DNA of 64,000 nt, taken from positions 372,001 to 436,000 of the forward strand of contig NZ_JPUX01000001.1 in the NCBI RefSeq assembly GCF_000738675.1, in the 5' to 3' direction. Position numbers and translations under genes: made by a program. The notes under the pieces are model-generated. The model had not been told where the DNA came from. It did no database searches and was given only the letters and a program-made list of their open reading frames with translations. Positions 1-8,977 of the stretch are shown piece after piece (position 1 is the first letter of the stretch; every line of letters begins with the position of its first letter). Source of the DNA: Serratia nematodiphila DZ0503SBS1 (GTDB lineage: Bacteria; Pseudomonadota; Gammaproteobacteria; Enterobacterales; Enterobacteriaceae).

Positions 1-17
1 CCGAGCCCTGCTTAACC

Positions 18-338
18 TCAGGAAAAACTCAGTTCCTCGCCGGCCTGCGCGCTGGCCGCTTCGCTGAGCAGTTGGTAAAACGGCTGCCCGCTGCGATCGC
101 ATAGCCAAACTCCGTCGCGGTAGTTGAAGTGGTAACCGCCGGCCTTGGTGGCGAGCCACACCTGGTGCAGCGGCTCCTGGCGGTTGATGACGATTTTGGT
201 GCCGTTTTCGAAGCTCAGCGTCATCACGCCGCCATGGGTTTCGTAATCGATGTCCGCATCGCCGTCAAAATCGTCCAGTGTCTCTTCAATATTCAGCATC
301 AGCTGGTCGGCCAACTGGTGAAACTCGCTGTCGTTCAT
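18..338 (-). CDS. cyaY: Frataxin-like iron-binding protein CyaY
   Basis: 106-residue protein matching bacterial frataxin. In this family it binds iron and tunes IscS-dependent Fe-S cluster assembly in the cytosol. The N-terminal helix is rich in Asp/Glu (about residues 3-31, the iron-binding acidic ridge), followed by the conserved [13 protein letters not shown] core and a GGYHF segment. The ATG at 338 was chosen over an in-frame TTG six bases upstream because it gives the family start MNDSEF and has an AGGAA-like ribosome site. It is divergent from lptM, as in E. coli. Confidence 0.95.
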   Translation of the reverse strand: MNDSEFHQLADQLMLNIEETLDDFDGDADIDYETHGGVMTLSFENGTKIVINRQEPLHQVWLATKAGGYHFNYRDGVWLCDRSGQPFYQLLSEAASAQAGEELSFS

Positions 339-416
339 ATTCAATTCCTATTGCTTTTCATGATCCACCTGCGATTATAGAGACCTTGGACGCATGAATT
401 ACAGGCATTAATGCAA

Positions 417-623
417 ATGAAAAAACAACTACGCTATGCGCTGATGGCAGTTCTGGTTACCGGCCTCGCCGGCTGTGGTCTGAAAGGCCCGCTTTACTTC
501 CCGCCTGCCGACTCCGCCGGCCAGAAACCGGCCAAGCCGCCGGTGCAAACGGGCGATCAGGTGCAAAAGAACCAGCAGGAGCAGTCTGGCTCTCAGCAAA
601 AACCGTCGATGGTTGACCAGTAA
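417..623 (+). CDS. lptM: LPS assembly-associated lipoprotein LptM (YifL)
   Basis: Small 68-residue lipoprotein. A basic start (MKKQLR) and a hydrophobic stretch end in the lipobox LAGC with Cys20 as lipidation site, then the family signature GLKGPLYFPP. The rest is a Pro/Gln/Lys-rich low-complexity tail. In E. coli LptM binds the LptD-LptE outer membrane translocon and helps its oxidative maturation. Another ATG lies two codons upstream; the MKK start is preferred as a normal signal peptide. It precedes dapF by about 70 bases, as in E. coli. Confidence 0.92.
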   Translation: MKKQLRYALMAVLVTGLAGCGLKGPLYFPPADSAGQKPAKPPVQTGDQVQKNQQEQSGSQQKPSMVDQ

Positions 624-694
624 CACCCTGTTTGCGGTGGCGAGCGCCGCCGTAAAATCAAGACGGATAGCGCGTCCAGATAGCGGAGTATGAT

Positions 695-1519
695 ATGCAG
701 TTCTCCAAAATGCACGGTCTGGGCAACGACTTTATGGTGGTCGATGCCGTTACACAGAATGTCTATTTTTCACCTGAGCTGATCCGCCGGCTGGCCGATC
801 GGCACCTGGGCGTCGGCTTTGACCAGATGCTGGTGGTAGAACCGCCTTACGATCCCGAACTGGATTTTCACTACCGAATTTTTAACGCCGACGGCAGCGA
901 AGTGGCGCAGTGCGGCAACGGCGCGCGTTGCTTCGCGCGTTTCGTGCGGCTGAAAGGGCTGACCAACAAGCGCGATATCCGCGTCAGCACCCAAACCGGG
1001 CGCATGGTGCTCAGCGTCACCGACGACGATCTGGTGTGCGTCAACATGGGTGAGCCGAATTTCGACCCGCAGGCGGTGCCGTTCCGCGCCGCCAAGGCTG
1101 AAAAGACCTACATCATGCGCGCGGCGGAACATACCGTGTTGTGCGGCGTGGTGTCGATGGGCAACCCGCATTGTGTTTTGCAGGTGGACGACGTAAAAAC
1201 CGCCAAGGTGGAGCTGCTCGGGCCGGTGCTGGAAGGGCATGAACGCTTCCCGGAACGGGCCAACATCGGCTTTATGCAGGTGGTCAGCCGCGATCATATC
1301 AAGCTGCGCGTTTATGAGCGCGGCGCCGGTGAGACGCAGGCCTGCGGCAGCGGCGCCTGTGCGGCGGTGGCGGTGGGGATCCAACAGGAATTGCTGTCAG
1401 AAGAAGTGCATGTAGAGCTGCCGGGCGGCAGCCTGCATATTCGCTGGAAAGGGCCGGGCAACCCGCTGTTTATGACCGGTCCGGCAACCCATGTCTATGA
1501 CGGATTTATTCATCTATGA
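695..1519 (+). CDS. dapF: Diaminopimelate epimerase
   Basis: 274 residues, the usual length. Converts LL- to meso-diaminopimelate for lysine and peptidoglycan synthesis in the cytosol. The two catalytic cysteines are visible: Cys73 in AQCGNGARC and Cys217 in [13 protein letters not shown] upstream of the ATG serves as ribosome site. The stop overlaps the next gene's ATG (ATGA), so it is probably translationally coupled to the DUF484-xerC-yigB genes that follow. Confidence 0.98.
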   Translation: MQFSKMHGLGNDFMVVDAVTQNVYFSPELIRRLADRHLGVGFDQMLVVEPPYDPELDFHYRIFNADGSEVAQCGNGARCFARFVRLKGLTNKRDIRVSTQTGRMVLSVTDDDLVCVNMGEPNFDPQAVPFRAAKAEKTYIMRAAEHTVLCGVVSMGNPHCVLQVDDVKTAKVELLGPVLEGHERFPERANIGFMQVVSRDHIKLRVYERGAGETQACGSGACAAVAVGIQQELLSEEVHVELPGGSLHIRWKGPGNPLFMTGPATHVYDGFIHL

Positions 1520-2229
1520 AAAGCGTAGAAGAACAGAGCGTCGCCGGCCTGGCGCTGGATGACGACACCGTGATGCAGTATCTGCTGCAGAACCCGGATT
1601 TCTTTATTCGCAACGCGCGCCAGGTTGAGCAGATGCGCGTGCCTCACCCGGTGCGCGGCACCGTTTCGCTGGTGGAATGGCATCTGGCCCGCCAGCGCAA
1701 TCATATCGAACGGCTGGAAGAAGAGATCACGCTGCTGATGGAGCAGGCCAGCGCCAACGAAGGGCTGTTCGCCAGGCTGCTGCACCTGCAGGCCGATCTG
1801 GCCACCGCCGACAGCTTGCAGGACATGCTCAACCGGCTGCAGCGCTGGGCGCGCGGCTTCGGTTTGGCCGGCGCCACGGTGCGTCTGTTCGCCGAGCGCT
1901 GGAATATCGGCGCGCCTTCCGATTTCACCCATCTGGCGCTGACGCGTTCGGCGTTCGAGCCGTTCCGCATCCAGCGGCTGGGCAGCGAACAACACTACCT
2001 CGGCGGCCTGAACGGCCCCGAACTGCTGCTGCTGTTGCCGCAGGCCAAACAGATCGGCCAGATTGGTTCGGTAGCGCTGTCAATGCTGGGCGACGATGGC
2101 GAGCTGGGCATGGTGATCTTCAGCAGCCGCGATACGCAACACTATCAGCAGGGCATGGGCACGGTAATGCTCAATCAACTGGCGCGCATGCTGCCGGAAC
2201 TGCTGGAACGCTGGATCGAACGCGCATGA
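1516..2229 (+). CDS. DUF484 family protein (YigA-like)
   Basis: 237-residue cytosolic protein of the DUF484 family, which always lies between dapF and xerC in Enterobacterales. The sequence shows an N-terminal helical part with LQNPDFF, a predicted coiled coil around residues 50-80, and a C-terminal GAF-like region. The molecular function is not established. It overlaps dapF by 4 bases and xerC by 4 bases, so it belongs to the same transcript. E. coli yigA is the positional counterpart. Confidence 0.9.
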   Translation: MKSVEEQSVAGLALDDDTVMQYLLQNPDFFIRNARQVEQMRVPHPVRGTVSLVEWHLARQRNHIERLEEEITLLMEQASANEGLFARLLHLQADLATADSLQDMLNRLQRWARGFGLAGATVRLFAERWNIGAPSDFTHLALTRSAFEPFRIQRLGSEQHYLGGLNGPELLLLLPQAKQIGQIGSVALSMLGDDGELGMVIFSSRDTQHYQQGMGTVMLNQLARMLPELLERWIERA

Positions 2230-3137
2230 CGCCGATTGCGCCCAGCCTGCAGCAGCCGGTGGACGCTTTTCTGCGTTATCTCAAGGTAGAACGGCAACTC
2301 AGCCCGCTGACGCAGCTCAGCTATTCACGCCAGCTGACGGCGCTGATGCTCCTGGCGCAGGAGATCGGCGTCACCGACTGGGCGGCGCTGGACGCCGCCC
2401 GGGTGCGCATGCTGGCGGCGCGCAGCAAACGTGCCGGTCTGCAGTCCGCCAGCCTGGCGCTGCGGCTCTCTTCATTGCGCAGTTTCCTCGACTGGCTGGT
2501 CAGCCAGGGCGTGCTGCCCGCCAACCCCGCCAAAGGCATCCGCACGCCGCGCAGCGGTCGCCATCTGCCGAAAAATATCGACGTCGATGAAATGAACCAG
2601 CTGCTGGAGATCGATCTCAACGATCCGCTGGCGGTGCGCGATCGCGCCATGCTGGAGGTGATGTATGGCGCCGGCCTGCGCCTCTCCGAGCTGGTGGGGC
2701 TGGATTGCCGCCATGTCGATATGGCGGCCGGCGAGGTGTGGGTGATGGGGAAAGGCAGCAAAGAACGCAAACTGCCGATTGGGCGCACCGCCGTCACCTG
2801 GCTGGAACACTGGCTGGCGATGCGCGATCTGTTTGGACCGCAGGACGACGCGATGTTCCTGTCCAATCAGGGGCGACGCATCTCGACGCGCAACGTGCAA
2901 AAACGCTTCGCCGAATGGGGCGTGAAGCAGGGCGTCAACAGCCATATCCACCCGCACAAGCTGCGCCACTCCTTCGCTACCCACATGCTGGAGTCCAGCG
3001 GCGATCTGCGCGCGGTGCAAGAGCTGCTCGGCCACGCCAACCTGACCACCACGCAGATTTATACCCACCTCGACTTTCAACATCTGGCGAACGTGTACGA
3101 TGCCGCGCATCCGCGCGCCAAACGGGGGAAATCCTGA
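2226..3137 (+). CDS. xerC: Tyrosine recombinase XerC
   Basis: 303 residues. With XerD it resolves chromosome dimers at dif, working with FtsK at the septum. The N-terminal SAM-like DNA-binding domain (1-100) is followed by the catalytic domain with Arg152 (AGLRLSE), Lys176 (GKGSK), His244-x-x-Arg247 (HKLRH), His270 (LGHANL) and nucleophile Tyr279 (QIYTH). All active-site residues are present. The ATG at 2226 overlaps the DUF484 stop, and this start matches XerC proteins; longer upstream in-frame sequence is only a shadow of the preceding gene. Confidence 0.98.
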   Translation: MTPIAPSLQQPVDAFLRYLKVERQLSPLTQLSYSRQLTALMLLAQEIGVTDWAALDAARVRMLAARSKRAGLQSASLALRLSSLRSFLDWLVSQGVLPANPAKGIRTPRSGRHLPKNIDVDEMNQLLEIDLNDPLAVRDRAMLEVMYGAGLRLSELVGLDCRHVDMAAGEVWVMGKGSKERKLPIGRTAVTWLEHWLAMRDLFGPQDDAMFLSNQGRRISTRNVQKRFAEWGVKQGVNSHIHPHKLRHSFATHMLESSGDLRAVQELLGHANLTTTQIYTHLDFQHLANVYDAAHPRAKRGKS

Positions 3138-3853
3138 TGCATTTTTATCGCCCGCTGCGCCCGCTGGCGGCGCTGACTTTCGATCTGGACGACACGCTGT
3201 ATGACAACCGTCCGGTGATCCGGCAAACCGAGCAGCAGTCGGTGGCCTTCCTGCAGAGCTACCATCCCGGTCTGAACAGCTTCCAGTCGGCGGATTTCCA
3301 CCGCCTGCGCCAGGAGCTGCGCGAGCAGGATCCGGAGATCTACCACGACGTCACCCAGTGGCGCTGGCGCGCCATTCATCTGGCGCTGAGCCGGCAGGGG
3401 CTGCGCGATGCCGAGGCGGCGGTCGGGGCCGATGCGGCGATGCAGAACTTCGCGCTGTGGCGCAGCCGCATCGAAGTACCGGAAGCGACCCACGCCACGC
3501 TGAAGGCGCTGGCCGCGCGCTACCCGCTGGTGGCGATCACCAACGGCAACGCCGATCCGGCGCAGTGCGGCCTGGACGGTTACTTCCAGTTCGTGTTGCG
3601 ATCCGGGCCGGACGGGCGCGCCAAGCCGTACCAGGACATGTATCACCTGGCCGTCGAACGGCTGGGCGTGGCGCCCGGGCAGATCCTGCACGTGGGCGAC
3701 GATCTGACTACCGACGTCGCCGGTGCGCTGCGCGCGGGGCTACAGGCCTGTTGGATCAACGATCGGCAACGCAGCCTGATGCAGGCCGCCGACAGCCGCC
3801 TGCTGCCGCATATTGAGATTTCGCAGTTGGCATCGCTGACAGCATTGTTATAA
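3137..3853 (+). CDS. yigB: HAD-family phosphatase YigB (FMN / riboflavin-intermediate phosphatase)
   Basis: 238-residue haloacid dehalogenase-like hydrolase. Motif I is FDLDDTL near residue 16 (nucleophile Asp), motif II is AITNGN, and motif IV is [10 protein letters not shown]. coli YigB dephosphorylates FMN and the pyrimidine intermediate of riboflavin synthesis. The start overlaps the xerC stop by one base, making this the last gene of the dapF-DUF484-xerC-yigB cluster. The uvrD promoter begins inside its 3' end. Confidence 0.93.
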   Translation: MHFYRPLRPLAALTFDLDDTLYDNRPVIRQTEQQSVAFLQSYHPGLNSFQSADFHRLRQELREQDPEIYHDVTQWRWRAIHLALSRQGLRDAEAAVGADAAMQNFALWRSRIEVPEATHATLKALAARYPLVAITNGNADPAQCGLDGYFQFVLRSGPDGRAKPYQDMYHLAVERLGVAPGQILHVGDDLTTDVAGALRAGLQACWINDRQRSLMQAADSRLLPHIEISQLASLTALL

Positions 3854-3854
3854 T
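3827..3854 (+). promoter_or_regulatory. uvrD promoter
   Basis: A sigma-70 promoter with -35 TTGGCA (3827-3832), a 16-base spacer and a perfect -10 TATAAT (3849-3854), located at the very end of yigB. The expected transcription start is near 3861, just before the LexA box. Confidence 0.75.
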
Positions 3855-3867
3855 CCCTGCCAGAACT

Positions 3868-3883
3868 CTGTATAAATTTCCAG
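3868..3883 (+). promoter_or_regulatory. LexA (SOS) box of uvrD
   Basis: The 16-mer CTGTATAAATTTCCAG fits the LexA pattern CTGT-N8-(A/C)CAG and resembles the E. coli uvrD box, which also ends in CCAG. It lies just downstream of the -10, so bound LexA would block promoter clearance and uvrD should be DNA-damage inducible. Confidence 0.85.
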
Positions 3884-3886
3884 TGA

Positions 3887-3909
3887 AAAACCCGTCACCG
3901 GCGGGTTTT
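3887..3909 (+). terminator. Attenuator hairpin in the uvrD leader
   Basis: The 8-bp stem AAAACCCG/CGGGTTTT with a 7-base loop lies between the LexA box and the uvrD start. The descending arm ends in four T. A terminator-like attenuator in this position is reported for E. coli uvrD. It may also end read-through from yigB. Confidence 0.7.
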
Positions 3910-3931
3910 CCCTTAACCATTAGTGGTGCCT

Positions 3932-6094
3932 ATGGACGTCTCCGATCTGCTCGACAGCCTGAATGAAAAACAACGTGAAGCCGTGGCGGCGCCGCGCAGC
4001 AACCTGTTGGTTCTGGCCGGAGCGGGCAGCGGCAAGACGCGGGTGCTGGTGCATCGCATCGCCTGGCTGCTGTCGGTGGAGAACTGCTCGCCGTATTCGA
4101 TCATGGCGGTGACCTTCACCAACAAGGCGGCGGCGGAAATGCGTCACCGTATCGAACATCTGATCGGCACCAGCCAGGGCGGCATGTGGATCGGCACCTT
4201 CCACGGCCTGGCGCATCGTCTGTTGCGCGCCCATCACCTGGAGGCCAACCTGCCGCAGGATTTCCAGATCCTCGACAGCGATGACCAGCTGCGGTTGCTC
4301 AAGCGCATCATCAAGGCGCTGAACGTCGACGAGAAGCAGTGGCCGCCGCGTCAGGCGATGTGGTACATCAACGGCAAGAAAGATGAGGGCCTGCGCCCGC
4401 AGCACGTCGAAACTTACAACAACCCGGTGGAGGCCACCTGGCTGCGCATCTACCAGGCCTATCAGGAAGCCTGCGATCGCGCGGGGCTGGTGGATTTCGC
4501 CGAGCTGCTGCTGCGCGCGCACGAGCTGTGGCTGAACAAGCCGCATATCCTCAATCACTACCGCGAGCGTTTCACCAACGTGCTGGTGGATGAATTCCAG
4601 GATACCAACAGCATCCAGTACGCCTGGATCCGCTTGCTGGCGGGCGGCAACAGCAGCGTGATGATCGTCGGCGACGATGACCAGTCAATCTACGGTTGGC
4701 GCGGCGCGCAGGTGGAAAACATCCAGCGTTTCCTGAAGGATTTCCCCGGCGCGGAAACCATCCGCCTGGAGCAGAACTACCGTTCCACCAGCAACATCCT
4801 GAAAGCGGCCAACACCCTGATCGCCAACAACGACGGGCGCATGGGCAAAAACCTGTGGACCGAAGGCGGTGAAGGCGAGCCGATTTCCCTCTACTGCGCC
4901 TTCAACGAACTCGACGAAGCGCGCTTCGTGGTCAACCGCATCAAGACCTGGCAAGACAACGGCGGCGCGCTGAACGACTGCGCCATCCTGTACCGCAGCA
5001 ACGCCCAGTCGCGGGTGCTGGAAGAGGCGCTGTTGCAGACGGCGATGCCGTACCGCATCTACGGCGGCCAGCGCTTCTTCGAACGCCAGGAAATCAAGGA
5101 TGCGCTGGCTTACCTGCGCCTCATTTCCAACCGCAACGACGACGCAGCCTTCGAGCGCGTGGTCAACACCCCGACGCGCGGCATCGGCGATCGCACCCTC
5201 GACGTGGTGCGCCAGGCGGCGCGCGATCGCCAGCTGACGCTGTGGCAGGCGACGCGCGAGCTGATGCAGGACAAGGTGTTGGCCGGCCGCGCCGCGTCGG
5301 CGCTGCAGCGTTTCATCGAACTGGTGGAATCGTTGGCCCATGAAACCGCCGACATGCCGCTGCACGTGCAGACCGACCGGGTGATCCGCGACTCCGGGCT
5401 GTTCATCATGTATGAACAGGAGAAGGGCGAGAAGGGGCAGGCGCGTATCGAAAACCTCGAGGAACTGGTGACGGCGACGCGCCAGTTCAGCTATCAGGAC
5501 GAAGATCAGGATCTGATGCCGCTGCAGGCGTTCCTGTCGCATGCGGCGCTGGAAGCGGGCGAAGGCCAGGCCGACGCCTATCAGGACGCGGTGCAGCTGA
5601 TGACTCTGCACTCGGCCAAGGGGCTGGAGTTCCCGCTGGTGTTTATCGTCGGCATGGAAGAGGGCATGTTCCCGAGTCAGATGTCGCTGGATGAAGGCGG
5701 CCGTCTGGAGGAGGAGCGCCGTCTGGCCTATGTGGGCGTAACGCGCGCCATGCAGAAGCTGACGCTGACCTATGCCGAAACGCGCCGTCTGTACGGCAAA
5801 GAGGTTTACCATCGGCCGTCGCGCTTTATCGGCGAACTGCCGGAGGAGTGCGTGGAAGAAGTGCGCCTGCGCGCCAGCGTATCGCGCCCGGTCAATCACC
5901 GCCGCATGGGCACGCCGATCAGCGAGAACGATACCGGCTATAAGCTGGGCCAGCGCGTGCGCCATCCCAAGTTTGGTGAAGGCACCATCGTCAATCTGGA
6001 GGGCAGCGGCGAGCACAGCCGGCTGCAGATCGCCTTCCCGGGCGAGGGCATCAAATGGCTGGTGGCGGCCTACGCGCGTTTGGAAACGGTCTAA
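3932..6094 (+). CDS. uvrD: DNA helicase II UvrD
   Basis: 720-residue SF1A 3'-5' helicase, the same length as in E. coli. It unwinds nicked DNA in nucleotide excision repair and methyl-directed mismatch repair and removes RecA filaments. Walker A is AGAGSGKT (residues 29-36), with Walker B VDEFQDTN near 220, the motif IV-VI arginines (QNYRSTS, VGVTRA) and a C-terminal Tudor-like segment (KFGEGTIVN). The ATG at 3932 gives the family start MDVS; two GTG codons just upstream were rejected. Confidence 0.99.
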   Translation: MDVSDLLDSLNEKQREAVAAPRSNLLVLAGAGSGKTRVLVHRIAWLLSVENCSPYSIMAVTFTNKAAAEMRHRIEHLIGTSQGGMWIGTFHGLAHRLLRAHHLEANLPQDFQILDSDDQLRLLKRIIKALNVDEKQWPPRQAMWYINGKKDEGLRPQHVETYNNPVEATWLRIYQAYQEACDRAGLVDFAELLLRAHELWLNKPHILNHYRERFTNVLVDEFQDTNSIQYAWIRLLAGGNSSVMIVGDDDQSIYGWRGAQVENIQRFLKDFPGAETIRLEQNYRSTSNILKAANTLIANNDGRMGKNLWTEGGEGEPISLYCAFNELDEARFVVNRIKTWQDNGGALNDCAILYRSNAQSRVLEEALLQTAMPYRIYGGQRFFERQEIKDALAYLRLISNRNDDAAFERVVNTPTRGIGDRTLDVVRQAARDRQLTLWQATRELMQDKVLAGRAASALQRFIELVESLAHETADMPLHVQTDRVIRDSGLFIMYEQEKGEKGQARIENLEELVTATRQFSYQDEDQDLMPLQAFLSHAALEAGEGQADAYQDAVQLMTLHSAKGLEFPLVFIVGMEEGMFPSQMSLDEGGRLEEERRLAYVGVTRAMQKLTLTYAETRRLYGKEVYHRPSRFIGELPEECVEEVRLRASVSRPVNHRRMGTPISENDTGYKLGQRVRHPKFGEGTIVNLEGSGEHSRLQIAFPGEGIKWLVAAYARLETV

Positions 6095-6105
6095 CGAGAG
6101 AGGCG

Positions 6106-6127
6106 TTGCAGGGGCAAGCCCCTGCAA
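6106..6127. terminator. Hairpin between uvrD and the convergent cupin gene
   Basis: Ten-base perfect inverted repeat TTGCAGGGGC/GCCCCTGCAA separated by two bases, 12 bases after the uvrD stop. There is no clear T-run on either strand, so it is a weak bidirectional terminator or an mRNA 3'-end stabiliser. Confidence 0.45.
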
Positions 6128-6137
6128 TCGTTCACTA

Positions 6138-6611
6138 TCAGTGAGGGTAGCGGTCGCCGATCTGTGCGGTGGCGTACCAGCGCATCACTGCTTCGGTACC
6201 TTCGCCGCCTTCCTGCGGCGCCCACGGCATGCAGTCTTCTTCGGTCAGCGCCTGATACGGTCCCTGCTTCACTTCGAACACCACGCCGCCGGCATCGACC
6301 GACAGCACCGCATGCCAGGTAAAGGCCGGCATCTCCAGCACTTTGGTTTCTTCGCCGAGCAGGGTGCGCTGCGTCACGACGCCGTCATCGTTGAACTGTA
6401 ACACGACAAAACGGCCGCGCAGCGGCGTCAGCAGCTCCCAGGTTTGCGGGTGGCGGTGCGGGCGGATATAGGTGCCGGGTTCCATGGCGATCGCCAGGCG
6501 TTGCACCGGGTCGCTCAGCTCTTCGTGTAAGGTGCGGTGCGCGCGCAGGCGGGCCACGCTGGCGGCCTGTTCGCTCATCGCGGTCAGTTCATGGGCGGTA
6601 ATCTGTTTCAT
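6138..6611 (-). CDS. WbuC family cupin fold metalloprotein
   Basis: 157-residue single-domain cupin. The metal-binding motif RPHRHPQTWE (His-x-His, then Glu) is around residues 51-60, followed by LRGRF and a second motif ending in AFTWHAV (His). It resembles WbuC, a protein of unknown activity best known from O-antigen clusters, but no polysaccharide genes are near. It stands alone and convergent to uvrD. It may bind Fe or Mn; the substrate is unknown. Confidence 0.8.
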   Translation of the reverse strand: MKQITAHELTAMSEQAASVARLRAHRTLHEELSDPVQRLAIAMEPGTYIRPHRHPQTWELLTPLRGRFVVLQFNDDGVVTQRTLLGEETKVLEMPAFTWHAVLSVDAGGVVFEVKQGPYQALTEEDCMPWAPQEGGEGTEAVMRWYATAQIGDRYPH

Positions 6612-6772
6612 CGTTTAAATCCGCATGCTTGTCGTACCATTAGGGTGATGTCATCTTAGCAACATTCTGGGAGGTGGTAAGCGATCGCCGCGACTTTTTC
6701 AGTACGGTTTAAGCGCCATTTCTGCCATTGATCATCGTGATGATTTGTTGCGCAATTATCCCGCCTAACGTG

Positions 6773-6802
6773 TTGACAGGCTTTTTCTTCTCGGCGTAAC
6801 AT
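6773..6802 (+). promoter_or_regulatory. Likely corA promoter
   Basis: Perfect -35 TTGACA (6773-6778), an 18-base spacer and a weaker -10 TAACAT (6797-6802). Transcription would start near 6809 and give a 5' UTR of about 250 bases before corA, long enough for the leader control described for Salmonella corA. Confidence 0.6.
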
Positions 6803-6833
6803 GCGCGCACTATTATCATTGAGGACAGACGCC

Positions 6834-6890
6834 TTGGACACACCCAGTAGATACTGGCTCACTGACCTGCGCCGCAGGTATAACTTCTAA
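6834..6890 (+). CDS. Candidate leader peptide of the corA mRNA (corL-like)
   Basis: Short reading frame of 18 codons, MDTPSRYWLTDLRRRYNF then TAA, starting at TTG 6834 with GAGG nine bases upstream. An in-frame ATG at 6801 lies before the expected transcription start. A GC-rich hairpin (ACCTGC/GCAGGT, 6865-6879) sits over its last codons. Salmonella corA is controlled by translation of a short leader ORF (corL) that governs Rho-dependent termination; whether this peptide is homologous was not checked. Expression is an inference. Confidence 0.35.
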   Translation: MDTPSRYWLTDLRRRYNF

Positions 6891-7056
6891 GGCTCTCCGT
6901 TTTTGCTGATAGCCTTCGTGGTTGTCGGCGACCCCGCAAAGCGTCGCTATGAGTCAGATCTCTTCATGGTCTGAAACAAATCGGTGATACGCATCCCCTC
7001 TGTTTCTGTGCTTCAACGCGTTGTCCGCACCCGTTACCTTCACGGAGTTTTGGCAC
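6891..7056 (+). promoter_or_regulatory. Structured 5' leader of corA
   Basis: Non-coding part of the corA leader. It can form short stems, such as GCGAC/GTCGC (6929-6948) and CAGATC/GGTCTG with a 7-base loop just after it, and it has pyrimidine-rich stretches. This is consistent with an RNA-level control region (Rho-dependent in Salmonella). No classic Mg-sensing riboswitch was recognised. Confidence 0.4.
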
Positions 7057-8007
7057 ATGCTGAGCGCTTTTAAATTAGATAACCGCCGCTTGTCCCGTCT
7101 GGAACTGGACGACTCGGATGATCTCACGTCATCGCTGTGGGTTGATCTGGTCGAGCCGGAAGAGGGCGAGCGTGAGCGCGTGCAGAATGAGCTGGGACAA
7201 AGCCTGGCGACGCGTCCCGAACTGGACGACATCGAAGCCTCCGCCCGTTTCTTCGAAGACGAAGACGGTCTGCATATCCACTCCTTCTTCTACTTTGAAG
7301 ATGCGGAAGATCACGCCGGCAACTCCACGGTGGCCTTCACCATCCGCGACGGCCGCCTGTATACCCTGCGCGAGCGCGAACTGCCGGCGTTTCGCCTGTA
7401 CCGCATGCGCGCCCGCAACCAGACCATGCTCGAAGGCAACGCCTACGAATTGCTGCTGGATTTGTTCGAAACCAAGATTGAACAGCTGGCGGATGAGATA
7501 GAGAACATCTACAGCGATCTGGAACAGCTTAGCCGGGTGATCATGGAAGGGCATCAGGGCGACGAATACGACGCCGCGCTGTCGACGCTGGCGGAGCTGG
7601 AGGATATCGGCTGGAAGGTGCGTTTGTGTCTGATGGATACCCAGCGCGCGCTCAACTTCCTGGTGCGCAAGGCGCGTTTGCCGACCGGCCAGCTGGAGCA
7701 GGCGCGTGAAGTGCTGCGCGACATCGAATCCCTGCTGCCGCACAACGAATCGCTGTTCCAGAAGGTGAACTTCCTGATGCAGGCGGCGATGGGCTTCATC
7801 AACATCGAACAGAACCGCATCATCAAGATCTTCTCGGTGGTGTCGGTGGTATTCCTGCCGCCTACGCTGGTGGCCTCCAGCTACGGCATGAACTTTGAAT
7901 TCATGCCGGAACTGAAATGGTCGTTCGGCTACCCGGGCGCCATCACCTTGATGATCCTGGCGGGCCTGGCCCCTTACCTGTACTTCAAGCGCAAGAACTG
8001 GCTGTAA
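7057..8007 (+). CDS. corA: Magnesium/cobalt transport protein CorA
   Basis: 316 residues, equal to E. coli CorA. It forms the pentameric inner membrane Mg2+ channel, which also passes Co2+ and Ni2+. The large cytosolic N-terminal domain is followed by two membrane helices at the C-terminus. The pore signature YGMN is at residues 276-279 and the basic tail is YFKRKNWL. The ATG at 7057 follows GGAG and matches the family start MLSAF. The long upstream leader suggests mRNA-level regulation. Confidence 0.98.
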   Translation: MLSAFKLDNRRLSRLELDDSDDLTSSLWVDLVEPEEGERERVQNELGQSLATRPELDDIEASARFFEDEDGLHIHSFFYFEDAEDHAGNSTVAFTIRDGRLYTLRERELPAFRLYRMRARNQTMLEGNAYELLLDLFETKIEQLADEIENIYSDLEQLSRVIMEGHQGDEYDAALSTLAELEDIGWKVRLCLMDTQRALNFLVRKARLPTGQLEQAREVLRDIESLLPHNESLFQKVNFLMQAAMGFINIEQNRIIKIFSVVSVVFLPPTLVASSYGMNFEFMPELKWSFGYPGAITLMILAGLAPYLYFKRKNWL

Positions 8008-8023
8008 CCCGGCGGCGCCGGGC

Positions 8024-8911
8024 TCAGCGCAGCTTGCGCTGGGTATAGAGCGCGTCGAGGGTGAACAGGATCAGCGCCGCCCAGATAAAGCCGAAGGTCA
8101 CCAGCTTGTCCTGGCCGACGGTCTCGCCGTAGAAGGTGACCGCCAGCAGGAACATCAGCGTCGGGCCGAGATACTGGAAGAAACCGAGCGTCGACAGGCG
8201 CAGCCGGGTAGCCGCCGCGGTGAAGCACAGCAGCGGCACGGTGGTGACGATGCCGGCGGCGACCAGCAGCAGATTCAGCGACCACGGGTTGGCGCTCAGG
8301 TGGCTGGTGGGGCTGTCGGCGAACAGGAACAGGTAGCCCGCCGCCACCGGCAGCAGCCACAGCGTTTCAATCAGCATGCCGGTCTGCGCGTCGATGGCGA
8401 TTTTCTTGCGCAGCAGGCCGTAGAAGGCGAAGCTGAACGCCAGGCCCAGACCGATGATCGGCAACGAACCGAACTGCCAGAGCTGCACCAGCACCCCGGT
8501 GAACGCCAGCGCCACCGCCACCCACTGCATGCGGCGGAAACGTTCGCCGAGAAACAGCATCCCCAACAGCACGTTAACCAGCGGGTTGATGAAGTAGCCC
8601 AGGCTGGCTTCCAGCATATGGTGATTGTTCACCGCCCAGATGAACAGCAGCCAGTTGCCGCCGATCAACAGCGCGGTGACCGCTAGCAACAGCAGCCGTT
8701 TGCGGTTTTGGCAGGCGGCGCGCACTTTCTGCCAGTTGCGGCCCAGCGTGATCAGCGCCAGCATGAAGAAAAACGACCAGATGATCCGGTGGGTGAGGAT
8801 CTCGTCCGCGGATACTTGCTGGATCAGTTTGAAATAGGCCGGGGCGATGCCCCACATAAAATAGGCGGCCAGGGCGAAGAAAATGCCCTGACGCGTTTGC
8901 TTTGCGTCCAT
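8024..8911 (-). CDS. rarD: EamA/RhaT-type transporter RarD
   Basis: 295-residue inner membrane protein of the drug/metabolite transporter superfamily, with about ten predicted membrane helices and the two EamA repeats. It matches RarD (a chloramphenicol-sensitivity protein by name); its substrate is uncertain. The start MDAKQTRQG at 8911 is the usual one; an upstream in-frame extension of 21 residues lacks family resemblance. It is convergent with corA and follows yigI on the same strand. Confidence 0.93.
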   Translation of the reverse strand: MDAKQTRQGIFFALAAYFMWGIAPAYFKLIQQVSADEILTHRIIWSFFFMLALITLGRNWQKVRAACQNRKRLLLLAVTALLIGGNWLLFIWAVNNHHMLEASLGYFINPLVNVLLGMLFLGERFRRMQWVAVALAFTGVLVQLWQFGSLPIIGLGLAFSFAFYGLLRKKIAIDAQTGMLIETLWLLPVAAGYLFLFADSPTSHLSANPWSLNLLLVAAGIVTTVPLLCFTAAATRLRLSTLGFFQYLGPTLMFLLAVTFYGETVGQDKLVTFGFIWAALILFTLDALYTQRKLR

Positions 8912-8977
8912 GACGTCACTCTGGTGGGGAACGTAAGATGCGGTGAGTGTACTGAAGTCGCTCACCGCACACAATCA

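Noticed and set aside
1677..2225. N-terminal extension of xerC by 183 codons
   Set aside because: This part is DUF484 read in another frame; XerC begins at 2226 at the overlap with the DUF484 stop.
4685..6127. 480-codon open frame opposite uvrD
   Set aside because: Antisense shadow of a certain gene; low-complexity composition typical of high-GC reverse frames.
6656..6862. 68-codon ORF on the minus strand in the corA upstream region
   Set aside because: It runs antisense across the corA promoter and leader, with no ribosome site or recognisable domain.
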